In this document: one piece after another, positions 63,395 through 64,000 of the stretch | Layout: each line of letters opens with the position of its first letter | Position numbering within the stretch: position 1 is the stretch's first letter | Assembly: GCF_010092445.1 (NCBI RefSeq) | Contig: NZ_CP048031.1 | Span: 186,001 to 250,000 of the forward strand | Reading direction: 5' to 3' | Length of the DNA stretch: 64,000 bases | DNA from: Shewanella sp. Arc9-LZ | Lineage (GTDB): Bacteria > Pseudomonadota > Gammaproteobacteria > Enterobacterales > Shewanellaceae | Translations under genes and position numbers: made by a program | Notes under the pieces: generated by a model | Seen by the model: the letters and a program-made list of their open reading frames with translations, nothing else | The model's database searches: none | What the model was told of the DNA's origin: nothing

Positions 63395-64000
63395 TTACTC
63401 CGCCTCCCCAGATGCAGTCGAAGAATGCTCTGTGGTTGAGTGTGTAGAGGATGAAAGTCCAGAATGTTGTTCAGCGTCCATGTCTTTCATATGCTGCATA
63501 TCTTTCATATGTTCGGTATGTTCCATACCAGACATTGATTTCATGTTGCCCATGTCATGCATACCTTCCATGCCTTCCATACTGTCCATTGGTTTCATAT
63601 TCGAGTCAGGGTGCATGTATTGCATAACAATGTGGTTAAACATGCCTTTTTGCACTGACCCATAATATTGAACAGGATTATTTTCGCTCTTTTGAGCTAG
63701 TTGCTCATATTGCTCAACATCCAAGGTATTCCCTTGTTGTTTTATCTTGGCAACCCACGCATCAAAATCGCCGGCTGTTGCAGTCGCAATGGCATTAAAC
63801 TTCATGCCCGCAAAACCAGCGCCACTGTAGTTAGCTGAAATACCTTTAAAAGTACCAGGCTCGTTTGCGATAAGGTGTAACTTGGTCGCCATGCCAGCCA
63901 TTGAGTAGATTTGACTGCCTAACTGCGGAATGAAAAATGAATTCATTGCCGTGTCTGAAGTGATTTTGAAGTTAACCGGCACGTTCGCAGGGAAGGCCAA
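63395..64000 (-). CDS. cyoA: CyoA, cytochrome bo3 subunit II (partial), with Met/His-rich tail
   Basis: The C-terminal 201 residues; the N-terminus lies beyond the right edge, so the first residue here is internal. The periplasmic cupredoxin domain has [21 protein letters not shown] and [19 protein letters not shown], and the CuA ligands are absent ([11 protein letters not shown] where CuA oxidases have cysteines), so it is a quinol oxidase. Residues 135-176 of this fragment are about 14 consecutive Met-x-x triplets, one Met replaced by Thr, followed by a His/Ser/Thr-rich end. E. coli CyoA has a shorter Met/His tail. Confidence 0.95.
   Translation of the reverse strand: MAFPANVPVNFKITSDTAMNSFFIPQLGSQIYSMAGMATKLHLIANEPGTFKGISANYSGAGFAGMKFNAIATATAGDFDAWVAKIKQQGNTLDVEQYEQLAQKSENNPVQYYGSVQKGMFNHIVMQYMHPDSNMKPMDSMEGMEGMHDMGNMKSMSGMEHTEHMKDMQHMKDMDAEQHSGLSSSTHSTTEHSSTASGEAE

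Overview
The window reads as chromosomal DNA of a marine gammaproteobacterium, most probably Shewanella (S. frigidimarina / S. livingstonensis-like). This rests on the 16S rRNA sequence, on a complete System I cytochrome c maturation locus with a small cytochrome c5 gene inside it, and on protein sequences such as CinA, DUF2339, Ppc and ArgECBFGH that I recognise as Shewanella-like. The genus call comes from reading, not from an alignment. I see no prophage, insertion sequence, integron or CRISPR array.

Layout. 1-1128: a gene-poor stretch. 1167-9950: cytochrome c maturation. ccmABCDE is on the minus strand, scyA (cytochrome c5) on the plus strand, ccmI on the minus strand, and ccmF-ccmG-ccmH plus a TlpA-like thioredoxin on the plus strand. 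Together they supply haem export and chaperoning, apocytochrome thiol reduction and haem ligation. 10036-15873: one rRNA operon with two strong promoters, 16S, a spacer without tRNA, 23S, 5S, tRNA-Asp and a terminator. 16399-24153: cinA, a giant DUF2339 membrane protein, a DUF1439 lipoprotein and ppc. 24306-31266: arginine biosynthesis, argE divergent from argCBFGH, with tandem ArgR-box-like sites between them. 31878-35798: a secreted lipase-like hydrolase tightly followed by a membrane-anchored Ig-like partner, then a yiaW-yiaV-type pair. 35864-41145: a PAS-GGDEF diguanylate cyclase and a periplasmic molybdenum hydroxylase operon (trihaem cytochrome, 2Fe-2S subunit, Tat-exported Mo subunit). 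41736-44015: a three-gene inner-membrane operon (DUF3325, DUF3649, PepSY) behind a strong Fur box. 44092-49651: pirin-DoxX with a divergent LysR gene, an MFS exporter with a divergent LysR gene, and dkgB. 49785-52935: a copper-efflux operon (MerR regulator, CopA, cupredoxin) driven by a promoter with the 19-bp spacer typical of MerR control. 53115-59318: DUF2937, a Prx5-type peroxiredoxin, a chemoreceptor, EnvZ/OmpR and an exported protein built of two GxW repeats. 59540-64000: the cyoABCDE cytochrome bo3 quinol oxidase operon, with cyoA running off the right edge.

The genes form a respiration and metal theme: cytochrome c assembly, an iron-regulated membrane operon, copper export, a molybdenum/haem oxidoreductase and a terminal oxidase. 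The most unusual points are a run of about 14 consecutive Met-x-x triplets in the CyoA tail, a MerR sensor with a divalent-type Cys77 placed in front of a Cu(I) ATPase, an exported protein made of two lipocalin-like GxW repeats, and a lipase-like gene coupled to an Ig-like membrane partner where a lipase foldase would be expected. I did not find an obviously new multi-gene defence or mobile system.
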